Shown: in pieces, positions 34,583 through 45,652 of the stretch
Layout: the number at the start of each line of letters is the position of its first letter
How positions within the stretch are numbered: the first letter of the stretch is position 1
NCBI GenBank assembly: GCA_963920635.1
Contig: OY987301.1
Span: 47,095,820-47,159,819, forward strand
Reading direction: 5' to 3'
Source: Pseudeuparius sepicola
Taxonomy: Eukaryota > Arthropoda > Insecta > Coleoptera > Anthribidae
DNA length: 64,000 bases
Notes under the pieces: model-generated
Seen by the model: the letters and a program-made list of their open reading frames with translations, nothing else
The model's database searches: none
What the model was told of the DNA's origin: nothing
Translations under genes and position numbers: made by a program

Positions 34583-36412
34583 AACTGCGTGGCACTCAAA
34601 AAGGTCAAGCGGAAAGGAATTAGTTTAAAAAGATTACAACGAAAAGACGGGGTGGGTAGAGATGGAAAAGGGCGGAATGTTTTTATTTTTGCAAAAAATG
34701 ATTACTAATTTGCTAGACCCACTTTCAGAGATTAAGTCGTAATTTTCCGGAATGAAGGTTTGCGACAAAATTTAATTCGCGAAGTGCATGAATTCTACAG
34801 GTGCTATTTTTAGTTATTAGTAAGTCTTCCATTGCCTAGAGAAAACCTAGGTTTTATATTTAGGCCACCATCTACAGTCTTTATTTTTAGAGATAGGAAA
34901 TATAGTAGGTACCTAAATAATATAACCAAAAATCATTAAAATGTAGAAAAAATTAGGGGATTTTTAAAACACTGTGCCCATTTCATGTGATTGATTCAAA
35001 ATATCTCGGCAAATATGTGTCACAAAGAAGTCGACTTATCATAGCTAATAAGAAGCTACCTTTTGATAACAACAAAGTTGAGATCCTTAACGACCAGTGA
35101 AAATTATGGCGTAAAATCCAGAAATTAAAATTTTTTAAGGAGCCGTAAGTTTTATTTCTAGCAATAAAATAACTATCTGTATTTAAATATAAGATTTGTA
35201 AAATTTTGGATATCTTTTGTTAAAAAAATAAATCTAGATATAGTAGGTAATGTAAATAATTTTAATTGGGAATTTTTAATACAAAATCTGTGGATAACCG
35301 CACCTAGCATTTGTTTTCTTCTGGAAAACATTAGCTGAGATATTTTGAGTAAACCAGCTTAAATGAGTACCCGAAACCCCGTATATTTATATATTATATA
35401 TTTTCAAATGTACTTGAAGCACTTTTAAAACATTTAATTATTGAATCTGAAACTATATTTAACTTTAATAGTGGATCTCGATCTCGATTTATAAAGACAG
35501 GTCGTAGCAAGAAGTGTGTTCAAATATTGAATTCTAGAAAATAATAGTATTTAGTTAATAAACAACCACAAATATTAATAAAATACCTGTGATTTTACAC
35601 CTTTTTCAGTTTTACTACCAGTAATGAACTTTTTCTTTTTGTTCTAAACTATGCAGGCAAGAATTTTAGTAGGTACCTATCCACAATGTTTTATATATTG
35701 GTATAATTTGGAAAAGTTCATTCAAATATAAAAAAGGACTGTATCATCCTATTTTGTAGAATTCATTTTGCAGGCAATAAATCCAGTGATAATTTTATTA
35801 GATTGTATTATGTAGTATGCATTTATAGATAATAAATTTATAACCGTGGTTAATGGTTATCTTATTCGGCAGTTCTATTGAAAGGATAAAAATATCCTAA
35901 GCCCAGACCTGATTTGTTATCCACCTGCATTTTATGGCCGCACGCCGTTACCCAAACTAGTGTGACTCAGTTCTTTATTATATCTGTAAATTGTCTATTA
36001 TGTTGAAACTGTTGTAATGTGATATATGCCATGATATCTTGATCTTTGCTGTAACTAATAAAGTATGACCACTTGTGGAACGAATTTTGAACCGATTCGC
36101 ACATGCCGTCAACGCATGACAAAATGTATGTCGATAGTCAAACTTCCCAACGCTTTTCGCGTTAGATTTGAACCGAAAACGATCGGCGAGCTAATACAGA
36201 ATTTTCTTTTTTGCACCGCAGGGACTAAAGTGATAACTTTCCTCCCTCTTTTGCGGCACTAAAGTGCGGTATTTACTCCCTTGGGACTGAATTATTTTAG
36301 TCCCTTGGGATTAAAAGTAACAAAAACAGTAGAAACTATGATCAATTATGTACTTTATTTAATAACATTAATTAAATGAACAGTAACGAAACACAGTAGA
36401 TAAAGTGCTATA
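34583..36412. other. AT-rich gene-free stretch
   Basis: No reading frame, repeat end or RNA gene that I can support. Confidence 0.4.
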
Positions 36413-36585
36413 AATGAATTTCACATTCCTATCTTAACTTTTCAAGAGTTATCGGATGGTGTGTAACATGATGGTTGTTACTAAGGTACCAACTATTAGT
36501 ACCAATTTTGGCACCATGGTACCAATTGGTACCAGCACCATTAAGTAGCCCTTGAAAAGTTAAGATAGAAATGTGAAATTCATTT
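36413..36585. repeat. Short foldback repeat
   Basis: AATGAATTTCACATTCCTAT then CTTAACTTTTCAAG at the left is matched by CTTGAAAAGTTAAG then ATAGAAATGTGAAATTCATT at the right. The centre is rich in GGTACCA repeats. Confidence 0.7.
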
Positions 36586-36719
36586 TGATCTATGTATATC
36601 AAACAGTTTCATCGCTACAACGGTGCAAAATAGTAAATTGGTAAAGTCAAATGTTTCTTTTCACATAATGTCTTGTGAATTTTTAAATTTTACTTCCTGC
36701 GGTGCAATAAAAGGCGTAT

Positions 36720-36832
36720 GTACCAGAGGACTAAAGTGAGTCTTAATCCCTCGAGTAGTTGTTGCCTTCGCTTACGCTCGGGCAACAATCTTCACTCTCG
36801 GAATTAAAGGACCCACTTTAGTCCCTTGGTAC
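36720..36832. repeat. Short palindromic element with a GC-rich loop
   Basis: GTACCAGAGGACTAAAGTG and CACTTTAGTCCCTTGGTAC form the stem. The loop contains TTGCCTTCGCTTACGCTCGG. It resembles 31729-31844 in its GTACC ends and size. Confidence 0.7.
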
Positions 36833-37229
36833 ATACCTAATATACTATTATACACTTAATTGAATAACTTCTTTTCCTGCTCCCTCCTCCATAAGTAATT
36901 ATACTTTATATCCTTGCCACCACACCTGAAAGCTATAGACTAGTTTGCGTTCGCGTCCGATTTTCCCCTTTTTGTACTTACCGGTGGGCTTCCTTATAGC
37001 CTCTTTTATCTATAAGAAAGGGAAAATCGGACCTCAGCGAAGCGGTTGCTCAGGCGCCAGTTTTTTAGAGCGGTGTGCTCCGCTATGCCCAGATAACTGT
37101 CAGTCAGAGAAAATGTAATTTCCAGCGGTCAGTGGTGTATTGAGGATAGGGTGTAAGTAAAATGTTTGGTACAAATTCTACACGGTTTATTATTTGGTTA
37201 CAGGTTTGATTTATTAATTGAACACAATA

Positions 37230-38170
37230 ATAAAAAGAAGGATATTAAGACGGCCGGCCCAGAGTGGTCCACGACTCTGCAAGCAGTAGAGAACACTTAT
37301 GTAAGCTTCTAGTATAGGAACTGGGTTAGCGGTTTTTAGTGATTAAGACGCCGTGTGTGCTTCATGCGGAAAGCAAGCTCAGAAACTATCAGTTGAAAAG
37401 AAGAAAGCGTGCGATATTACTTTACTAAAAAAAAAATCAAAACACCTAAGGATTAATCCTATCCTATCCACTGAATAGATAACTCTAGGGGAATTTGTTT
37501 AGACGGAAAGTTGAAGTTTGTCAAAGAAAGGCTCGTTCTCCCAACTTCGGGTTCGGATAGGTTCTAGGAGGGGCCAGGTTAGGGCGGAACAACCTAACAA
37601 TACTCACCAAGACTGGTATCGGAAGGAAGAGCGGATATCGCTCGAAGAGAAAAGAGAAGAGATAAGAGAAGAGGGCCTTCTTCGGCGACCGCAGCCTTTT
37701 TATTTCTTGGGGTGGCGCCACCTATCGGGGAGTGCGCCGGCTGCCCATTGGTCGGAGCCGCGGCGACGGATCGGGTGATCGTCCCCACCCTTCTGGCATC
37801 CAAAACGGCCGCCGGAGGCTATAGTGGCAGTTAGGGGTTGTTGCACCCCGTACAGGTCTCGGACGGTGGTCTCTCCGGATCGGGCATGTCCAATATACCC
37901 GGATTCCCAAAAAGAACGGCGGCTCTAGCTGCAAGTTGAGTTAGTAATTCGGTTCTACCCCTTTTCGGTATCCCTCATCCCTTTTGGTAACACAAGAATT
38001 TCTTATTTAGCGGCGGAAAGCCGGAAAGTAATAAAAACCAGGATTTAATTAAATGCAATTAAAATATCGAATGTCGACCTCCTATTTAGAAAAAGAATCA
38101 TCGGTGTGAACATAAAAACTACGGTGGTCGGCCGGCCGCTAAAAATAGCGCGGCGAAAGAAAACTAGTAA
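37230..38170. other. GC-rich block, probable repeat of unknown class
   Basis: Much richer in GC than its flanks, with GGCCGGCC near each side (37252 and 38130) and a purine-rich run (AAGAGAAGAGATAAGAGAAG) at about 37653. Several overlapping open frames exist on both strands, which is what GC richness alone would give. An LTR retroelement relic is possible; no gag or pol motif is seen. Confidence 0.3.
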
Positions 38171-38789
38171 CTTCGTTACAAAGCTTTCAGGTGGTGGTGC
38201 TTTCAGTCAAATGTTCCAGGTCGTGCTCTGTTAGTTTGGTTGCTAGGTACAAAAAGTATTACTTAGCAACACTTACGCTGCAAAGACCTGAAAAGCATTA
38301 ATACAATATATGTATGTAGCAACACGACACCTGCGTCTATTAATGCAAAAAAAAATTTCATTGAAGAAAATATTACATTTTAGATTTGGTTATTAATGAC
38401 GAGAACTGACTAAAATATTATAGTAATTCAAGAAAACAATAATTTTGTCCAAGCGAACTATTATTTTGCTACCTTTTTTTCAACCGAAAGTCAAATAGTC
38501 AATAAAATTACATAATTTAATCGCACGAAAGTGGTTTTTCGGTTTTTGACATGCAAGTTTTAGTTTCTCGACCATAACACTTGTTTAATATCCTCTGGGC
38601 AAATAGAAATCTGAAGGTGTCATTTCTTCAAATTAAATAATTTCGTTTCTCCCATTTCCAAAAGGAGTAATTTCCTAAAAATTATTTATTATTCAAATAA
38701 TTTTCCACGAAAGAATAGCAAATATACAAAAGAAATCAAAAGGCAGGTATCCAAATGTACTTAACAGTCATATCAGTCTTTTTTAATAA

Positions 38790-38836
38790 AATATATTTGG
38801 TGTAGGTATACCCATATCTCCGCCACTGGCTATTTT
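38790..38836. repeat. Solitary hAT right end
   Basis: ATATCTCCGCCACTG (ending near 38828) fits the terminus of CAGTGGCG-type hAT elements. No left end was found. Confidence 0.35.
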
Positions 38837-38961
38837 AAGAACTTGGTATTATCACATTTTGTGCTACTTAATTGTGTTTGAGTATCATTAACGCTTGGGC
38901 AAAAATATAAAATGAAATAATATTTTTTTCTGAAAATGAGGAGGCTGTAAAAAAATATATA

Positions 38962-39862
38962 CAGTGTGTCCCAGGATTAGCGAATTTATAGGTGTAAATG
39001 ACAAAAAAAAATCAGAGTTGAAAATTGAGCTTCTGGGGTTCTGCCCTGCTTAGTTTGAAACTAATTTTTGACATAATTTTATTTTCGAAAAATCAAGTAC
39101 GCCTTGAAAATTTTGAAAATATTGATTTTGTACACTAGTAAAGTGCCCCCTCTGTAGCTTTTACGACAAAATGTTATTAAAGAAAGTTGTTCAGAATGAA
39201 AAACTGAGTATCTATACAAAATTTCAAAATCCTAGGCCTCCTTTGTTTTTTGTCCCTTTTTTATTGGAAAAGTGGGAAAAAGTGACGTTTTGGTAAAAGA
39301 TATTAAAAAATATTATTAAAGAAAGTTGTTCAGATTTGAAAATTGTGTAAATATGCATTAAAATAACTTTAATACAGTAACTCTACCTACACAGACAATA
39401 GAAAAACCAGCACACCTAATGACAAAATAACAGTCAAAAACTAATGTAGCCGATTATTGCTAAATTTAGCATACGTACACAGTTTTCCATTCTGAACAAC
39501 TTTCTTTAATAATATTTTGTAATATCTTTTACCAAAACGTCACTTTTTCCCACTTTTTCAATAAAAAAGGGACAAAAATCAAACGAGGCCTAGGATTCTG
39601 ATATTTAGCACAAACACTCAGTTTTTTATTCTGAACAACTTTCTTTAATAACATTTTGTCGTAAAAACTACAGAGGGGGCATTTTAGTAGTGTACAAAAT
39701 CAGTATTTACAAAATTTCCAAGGCGTACTTGATTTTTTGAAAGTAAAATTATGTCAAAAATTAGTTTAAAACTAAGCAGGGCGGAGCCACAGAAGCTCAA
39801 TTTTCAACTCGGATTTGTTTTGTCATTTACACCTATAAATTCGCTAATCCTGGGACACACTA
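38962..39862. mobile_element. TA-flanked foldback element, 0.9 kb
   Basis: Starts CAGTGTGTCCCAGGATTAGC and ends GCTAATCCTGGGACACACTA, with TA on both sides. Arms of about 220 bp (for example GTGCCCCCTCTGTAG near 39150; CTACAGAGGGGGCATTTTAG near 39670) match closely. The interior also contains nested inverted segments around a central unique part near 39400. Confidence 0.85.
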
Positions 39863-40783
39863 TACATACCACAAAATAGTCTTATAATAAGTGAATATTT
39901 TGTAGAAATTATATTATCTAGACATTCAATGCTAATGACATTCAATTGGCGTTGCACTTAACATCCTCAGCGTTGACTGAAGGTTTAAAAAGACCTCTCA
40001 CGGATCCAGATAAAATGCCGAGCGCTTTTGGAGGCGAAGGACTATGGATATTCGATTGTATTTAAAACCTTTTCCAATGATCGTAGTCATTCGCCTCCGC
40101 GCACCAACTCCATCTACTGGTGTATAGCGGTATTATTATTTCTATTTAGCTCTCGTCCAGTACTACTGTTTAGCACCATCTATTTTCGATAATTACAATG
40201 ACTCTAACAAAATCGATAATTATTAGTGGTAGGTTTCGTACTCGACAATTTCGTATTCCAAAAGGCTCGTTTGTGTTCGGGGCGGGGCAAACAAGTCTAA
40301 AAATAGACACGGGGGGAGAAGGGAGAAGGGGCCAGTGAAATAATTCTACGATTTGGCTTTTATAAAATAGATTCAGGGTTGGGCGTATTTCAGTTTGATA
40401 TTTGACGATTTTAAGGGATTGGCAGATTTTTAAAATTCTCTTTTTTAGGATATAGTGATCTTCATTATGTTGCTTCAATTTCTTACGTTGATTTGAAAAA
40501 CAAAACATATGTCCAAAATGAAAACTTTGAGAAAAGTGAAAAAACTGATTGCCTTCCCTCTATTAGGGAGTATTTTTTAATGTACCTAGGCGTTTTTCTG
40601 GAAAAATGTTGAATACAGAAAGAGGTTGTTATTTATTTTTATTTTTTTAGCTTAAGTAACTAATAAAAATATATACTGTGTGTCCGGCGATTCAGTGCCC
40701 AAGGGGTGTAAACGATAAAAAAATTCTAATTGTAAGTTGACATTCTGTTTGGTGTTGCCCCAATAATTGGCCGAACCTATCAG

Positions 40784-40809
40784 CAAAGTCTAGAGAATAC
40801 TAGACTTTG
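40784..40809. repeat. 26-bp CAAAG...CTTTG micro-palindrome with perfect 7-bp direct repeats
   Basis: CAAAGTCTAG, six bases, CTAGACTTTG. Flanked exactly by CTATCAG at 40777-40783 and 40810-40816. Confidence 0.7.
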
Positions 40810-40975
40810 CTATCAGTACACAGTGTATACAGGGTGTATTTTTGTCGAAAAAAAAACAAGGCCGGAGTAAACTGTACCCTCAATTTTAAAAGCTAGCTAG
40901 CTAGGACAATGCCTGCCATTGTTAAAACGATATTATTGCTTATATCTGCCAAACTATGATACCACACCACTTAAT

Positions 40976-41020
40976 CAGTGGCGGCTCGTAACTATTTAAA
41001 CTTAAACAGGCGGGGCCAAA
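40976..41020. repeat. Solitary hAT left end
   Basis: CAGTGGCGGCTCGTAACTAT followed by AGGCGGGGCC is a typical CAGTGGCG hAT start. The right end was not found. Confidence 0.4.
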
Positions 41021-41774
41021 TATCGGAAGACATTTAAAAATCAATGTGCCTAACTAAACCGGTGTAAAGTTAGTAGCCGATTTTCTGGCAGCAAAAAATT
41101 TTCCTCGCCCTTATTTCCACAAATTTATTTTGATAAAAATAAAGTAGAAAGGGTAACTATTATTAAACCTTCTAAGCAGATTAAACTGGAGAATGAAGAA
41201 AAATATTCATCAAAAAATAAACGTTGAAATTTTTGGCTCCTAGAAAATTGACTGCTAAGTGCTAAGTTCAGTTTTAAGTAGACACTTTTGTTGAATTTAC
41301 GTGATCGCGTTTTTTATGTTCTGCCGTTTGATTTTTCTCTATAGTTAAATCAAGGTAACGGCCTGCCCTCTATAACAGTTTAATTTGCAGTTTTTGCTCA
41401 AATTACATTGACGAAAATTAATTTCTTAATAAAAAAAACTAACACTGTTTTATGAAATGCTACTTTTATTAGTGATATAAACAAAAATATTAAAAGTAGG
41501 TAAATAAGGATTTTTTAAACTGTTGACTATGTATGTACCTACATGTAGGAATTGAGATTTTTTAAGTAGGTATTGACTGAACACGCCAGAAAGTAATTAC
41601 CCATTTTCATTCAGAATTACCTTTGAACATTTTTTGACAGAGAGGAATAAAATAAAATAGTTAAATGAGAAAACACATTTATTAAAAAAATACCTAAATA
41701 CCAAATCCAGAAATATTGTCAACATAAATAAATTATATAAGTAAGAACATTTTAACGCATATACAATTATTATA

Positions 41775-42643
41775 CAGGGTGTCCAACTTTAAAACTGTAC
41801 AAATCCGTAAAATCTTCATTTTTAGAGATAATCGCCTAAACTTTTTTTGTTTGAAAGGCCTTCAAAAACCGCTTCTTTTGACCTTCCTGCTATTTTCAAA
41901 ATGCAAATCCAGGGCCGGCTACCATTTTTTTATACCCCCAATTTTCTCGAAAACCATTTAGCGATTTTTTTATTTAAAATCTGACCCCACAGCGTTAATC
42001 AGAACACCCCAAAACCCCTATATACCAAATTTGAATAAAAAATATACAGGGACTTCTATTCTGCAGGGTGTCAAATTTGAGCAAAATAGGAATTTTAAAG
42101 AAATACATTACTTTTGTGTTTATCAATATTTTTTCAATGATTCTACAGCACTCATGACCCATATAAAGTTTCATAAAAATTCAGCATTTTGAGATGGCAC
42201 AGATAAGAATACTCTGTATATTTTGTATTGGACCTTTGCACACCAATACCTTGAGTGGTCCTATAGACCATTGAACTGTTTTGAGGGGATTCCATGGCAA
42301 TCTTGACTTGGCAGATACCTTTAAAAGTCCTATTTTGCTCAACTTTGACACCCTGCAGATTGGAACTCCCTGTATATTTTTTATTCAAATTTGGTGTAAA
42401 GGGGTTTTTGGGTGTTCTGATTAATGCTGTGGGGTCAGATTTTAAATAAAAAAATCGCTAAATGGTTTTCGTGAAAATCGAGGGTAGAAAAAAATCGCAG
42501 CCGGCCCTGGATTTGCATTTTGAAAATGACGGGACGGTCAAAAGAAGCGGTTTTTGAAGGTCTTAAACAAAAAAAAGTTTGGGCGATTGTCTCCAAAAAT
42601 GCAGATTTTACGGATTTGTACAGTTTTAAAGTTGGACACACTG
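41775..42643. mobile_element. TA-flanked foldback element, 0.87 kb
   Basis: Starts CAGGGTGTCCAACTTTAAAA and ends TTTTAAAGTTGGACACACTG, flanked by TA. The arms are about 350 bp, and an inner pair (CAGGGACTTCTATTCTGCAG near 42049; CTGCAGATTGGAACTCCCTG near 42353) extends the palindrome. Part of its interior (about 42110-42310) recurs at 63640-63960. Confidence 0.85.
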
Positions 42644-43152
42644 TATGTTATTTGTTTTGGCAATAATAATAGTCCCCCACTAGTCAATAGTTTCATAATG
42701 TGTAAAAAGAGTTTCAAGGCTAAAAAAAATTCGAAGTCTCGCCCGCAGCTCTAGGGTTTACTATAGATCCCAACGTACCCGTTGAAAATAAACACCATCT
42801 ATGGAGCTGGAAATATAAAATTTTGTGTCTGTATTTTCTGCTCGTGTGTGGTTGATGTAATATACGATTTCTATTAAAGGGAAAAGGATGGAATGATACC
42901 CCTGTTTAATAAGTGTATTTGGGCGGGTCCTTTCCCCAAGTAAATTTCTGGTCGCGAAAGGGAGCAGTGAAAGGGGCAAATAATATTGTAATGAATCTCA
43001 AAAATCACAGTCCAAACTCGTTACCTTGGTTACCACCTTTATTGTTTAGCCTTCAAAAATCACAAATAAACTTGTCAGATTACTGTCACTGCCCAAGAAT
43101 ATTCTTTCAGCTCCAAAATTCGAACAAAATCGCTTTCTAACCTTTCACTTTC

Positions 43153-43176
43153 TCCAGGCCCAATTCCCAGGGCTTA
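43153..43176 (-). repeat. 24-nt block shared with the probable LTR
   Basis: The reverse complement is identical to 8340-8363, the GC-rich stretch downstream of the LTR TATA box. This suggests a residual fragment of the same family. Confidence 0.4.
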
Positions 43177-43712
43177 ATGTCAAGTAAAACCCTGTCAAAA
43201 GTCAAAATCAAGATATTGCCAGACTCGAAATGTCCCATCTGTAATTCCCACCGAGCTATCCCAGTATACCCCAGAAAACAGTGTGCTGTTTTCTAGACTT
43301 TGCTTTCGAGTCAGCGACACCGACTGTGAATAATTGTTACTTCCGCTAGCCGCAAGATGGCTCCGGCGAAAATGCCAGAAGATTTTCGATATCGATCCGC
43401 TTTAATTTCTGGTCCGGAATGTAGAGGGTGCCAGCGGGCTCCGGAGATGTTTTTAAATCGGCACGATGTTCCATGGGCGTAGATTCTCTTTTTAAATCTT
43501 CACCCAACGTCCTCAGGGTACGACGATGATATTGATACTGTCGTGCCCAGAGGACGTCTCTTGCGACACAGGTTGTTCTGGAAGAACGTATTCCTCTACG
43601 GTGGTGAATAAGTATTTCTCAATATTGCTAGTTCCACTAGCTCGAGATATTCCATACTTAATTAATAATCCTGTATATGAATGTAAAGAATTTTTTTTCG
43701 TGAATGTTCCAG

Positions 43713-43934
43713 CACCTCCGCCGACGTTTCCGAACATGTCGGCGGCGCCGACGGCGGCCACCGCGCCGCAGCCCGACTACTACCTGGGTGACCTGATAGC
43801 GGGCACGTACTGCTCGCGCATCTTCAGCGACTGTGATACGAAGCACTGCCGCCTCCAGTCCCCCAACTTCCCCGGCATCTACCCCCGCAACCTCACCTGT
43901 TACTACGCGGTGCGACAGCACGAGATACCGCCCG
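43713..43934 (+). CDS. CUB-domain protein, exon c (linker and start of the next CUB)
   Basis: The acceptor (GAATGTTCCAG) and donor (CCCG then GTGAGT) bound 222 nt. The exon takes up phase 1 from exon b and ends in phase 1. It encodes a Pro/Ala/Thr linker, then DYYLGDLIAGTYCSRIFSDC, DTKHCRLQSPNFPGIYPRN and LTCYYAVRQHEIPP. C-R-L-Q-S-P-N-F-P-G-I-Y-P-R-N is the classic start of a CUB domain, so the protein has at least two CUB modules. The GC-rich coding sequence contrasts with the AT-rich introns. A longer frame upstream from 43526 lies before the acceptor and is probably intronic. The remaining exons lie beyond the window or were not recognised. Confidence 0.85.
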
Positions 43935-44438
43935 GTGAGTACCTAGGTGCCTACCTACCTGATAGTTTGTATACTGTGATTTATACGTTTCGTCTGTGGT
44001 TATGCGCATGACAATGTGTCGGACTTACAACCAATTATAACCGACGGCTTGATTACCCATATAGGTACTCAACTGCAGTGGCGTCGCGTCGGGGGGGGGG
44101 GCAGGGGGGGCACGGGCCCCCCCAGTTTTTTTATAGATGGGAATTTCATAATACTACCTAAGGTAAAAATGGAAATAATTCACAGCAATCACTAATTAAT
44201 TACATGAACGGTGATGGTGCCTAGTTTTGGCCTCATGGGCTGCGGTAGGCACCGCATGGCCGCGCGTGCATAGATTTGTCTTAACCTGACTCACCTCGCA
44301 CTTGATAGAATGTTTTGCCCAAAAAATCGGTCAAAGAATGAGTAAATATGATGTGCCTGTCCTGTAAAACATGTGACATTTTTACAAGCTTTTATTTAAC
44401 TCGTCCTGTTAGTATATATTTGTAGGTATGTGTGTATA

Positions 44439-44974
44439 CCAGGGACTCTTTAAAATAAATGGACCCAGCATTATACTTTCTAAAGTGAGGCCTATTCTTT
44501 CATCATTCTAATGGTATCAGTGATGCCAAGTATATAATATGCCATTTTATTGGAGAATCTATGAATATAACAGGTACTTATTCATTGTTAATATTTTTTT
44601 AATTAATAATGGTTTCCATGATTTCTAAAAATTAGACTTGACAATGTTGTGTCTACAATTACAGAATATGGCAACTGTCAAATGAAACAAATTTACTGTA
44701 TAGTTAAAATTCTTTAATTGTCACATCTGAAAGTTAGAAAACTTAAAAATTGTGAATTATGATGGGAAATTTTTTGCCTCCTTGAGAATTTATGGCACTA
44801 TCTATCACATAAAACCTGATGGCAGTTGGACACTGACATATAACATAACCTTGTACCAGCCCACTTATGTGGTCTACTTGGAGTATACAGAAAACAAACT
44901 TCCCCTCAAGGCTTCACTTTTCCTATGTGATAGACTGTGAAATGCTGGGTCCCCTTATTTTAAAGAGTCCCTGG
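44439..44974. mobile_element. Nested foldback element, 0.54 kb
   Basis: CCAGGGACTCTTTAAAATAA at the left and TTATTTTAAAGAGTCCCTGG at the right, with TGTATA-like repeats on either side. The inner arms continue with GGACCCAGCATT / AATGCTGGGTCC. A mini version of the same tips (CCAGGGACTCTTTAAAATAA ... GGGTCCCTG) sits at 33656-33690. Confidence 0.75.
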
Positions 44975-44995
44975 TGTATACATATCACGAACGAT

Positions 44996-45055
44996 GATCC
45001 CCGCGTCACAATGGTCGACAATGTAATTTCCATTGTCGACCATTGTGACGCAGGA
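44996..45055. repeat. 60-bp palindromic element, copy 2
   Basis: CGTCACAATGGTCGACAATG pairs with CATTGTCGACCATTGTGACG. Related to 16623-16685. Confidence 0.75.
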
Positions 45056-45089
45056 AGATGGCAGATTACCTATTTCTGCACAACCTACT

Positions 45090-45235
45090 TGACAAGGGTA
45101 TGAAATGAAAGGGTTTGACGAGAACAAAAAAAATAAGGCAAATGTCGTCATACTAAATCCAATATAGCGGATGTCCCAAGATGGGGGACTAAATTTCTAT
45201 ACCACCCTCCTGATATGGGAATCAAATAAGTAGGT
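45090..45235 (-). repeat. Interspersed repeat (family B), copy 2
   Basis: ATGAAAGGGTTTGACGAGAA, AATGTCGTCATACTAAATCC and GGGAATCAAATAAG match 21940-22095 inverted or rearranged. Divergent copy. Confidence 0.45.
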
Positions 45236-45249
45236 ACTAAAAACACAAA

Positions 45250-45652
45250 ATAAAATAAAAGGTAAAAAAACTTTTTAAAAACAAGCTTTTATTTAAACCA
45301 TGAACTAAAACGAATAAAATAATATAAAATAAGTCTAGGTTTTCCTTAAGATAATTCAATGCCAAATTGCGTTTTTGTAAATCAAAAAGCATGTCGCACG
45401 AGATGTTCATAAAAGTAGGTACCAATTAATTTTATTGGACAGTGATTGGTTGATAAGCAAGTACCTATTTGCCAAAGTATGTATTTTCTTTACAATTCGC
45501 GAGAAAAGCTTTTAGATTTATAAAAACTTGTCGCAATTTGGCATTGAATTATCTTATCGAAAACCTAGACTTATTTTATTTTATTCATTTTAGTACATGG
45601 CTTAAATAAAAGCTTGTTTTTAAAAAGGTTTTTTTTTACATTTTATTTTTTT
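45250..45652. repeat. Foldback repeat (family C), copy 1
   Basis: Arms share AAAACAAGCTTTTATTTAA / TTAAATAAAAGCTTGTTTTT and TAAGTCTAGGTTTTC / GAAAACCTAGACTTA. A related element is at 62122-62705. Confidence 0.65.

Larger units (their letters stand above)
22709..43712 (+). other. CUB-gene intron, 21 kb, packed with repeats
   Basis: Contains foldbacks, tandem repeats, a Penelope scrap, GC-rich blocks and a micro-palindrome, listed separately. No additional CUB exon was recognised, and exon b joins exon c in phase. The stretches 23000-25950, 34583-36412 and 40000-41770 show no gene. A smaller exon could have been missed. Confidence 0.55.

Noticed and set aside
37518..37934. Four overlapping open frames on both strands
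   Set aside because: Open because the block is GC-rich; no domain, no splice support.
43513..43921. Two minus-strand open frames antisense to CUB exon c
   Set aside because: They overlap the GC-rich CUB exon and give Arg/Val/Gly-rich translations; the plus-strand exon has splice sites, phase and a domain match.
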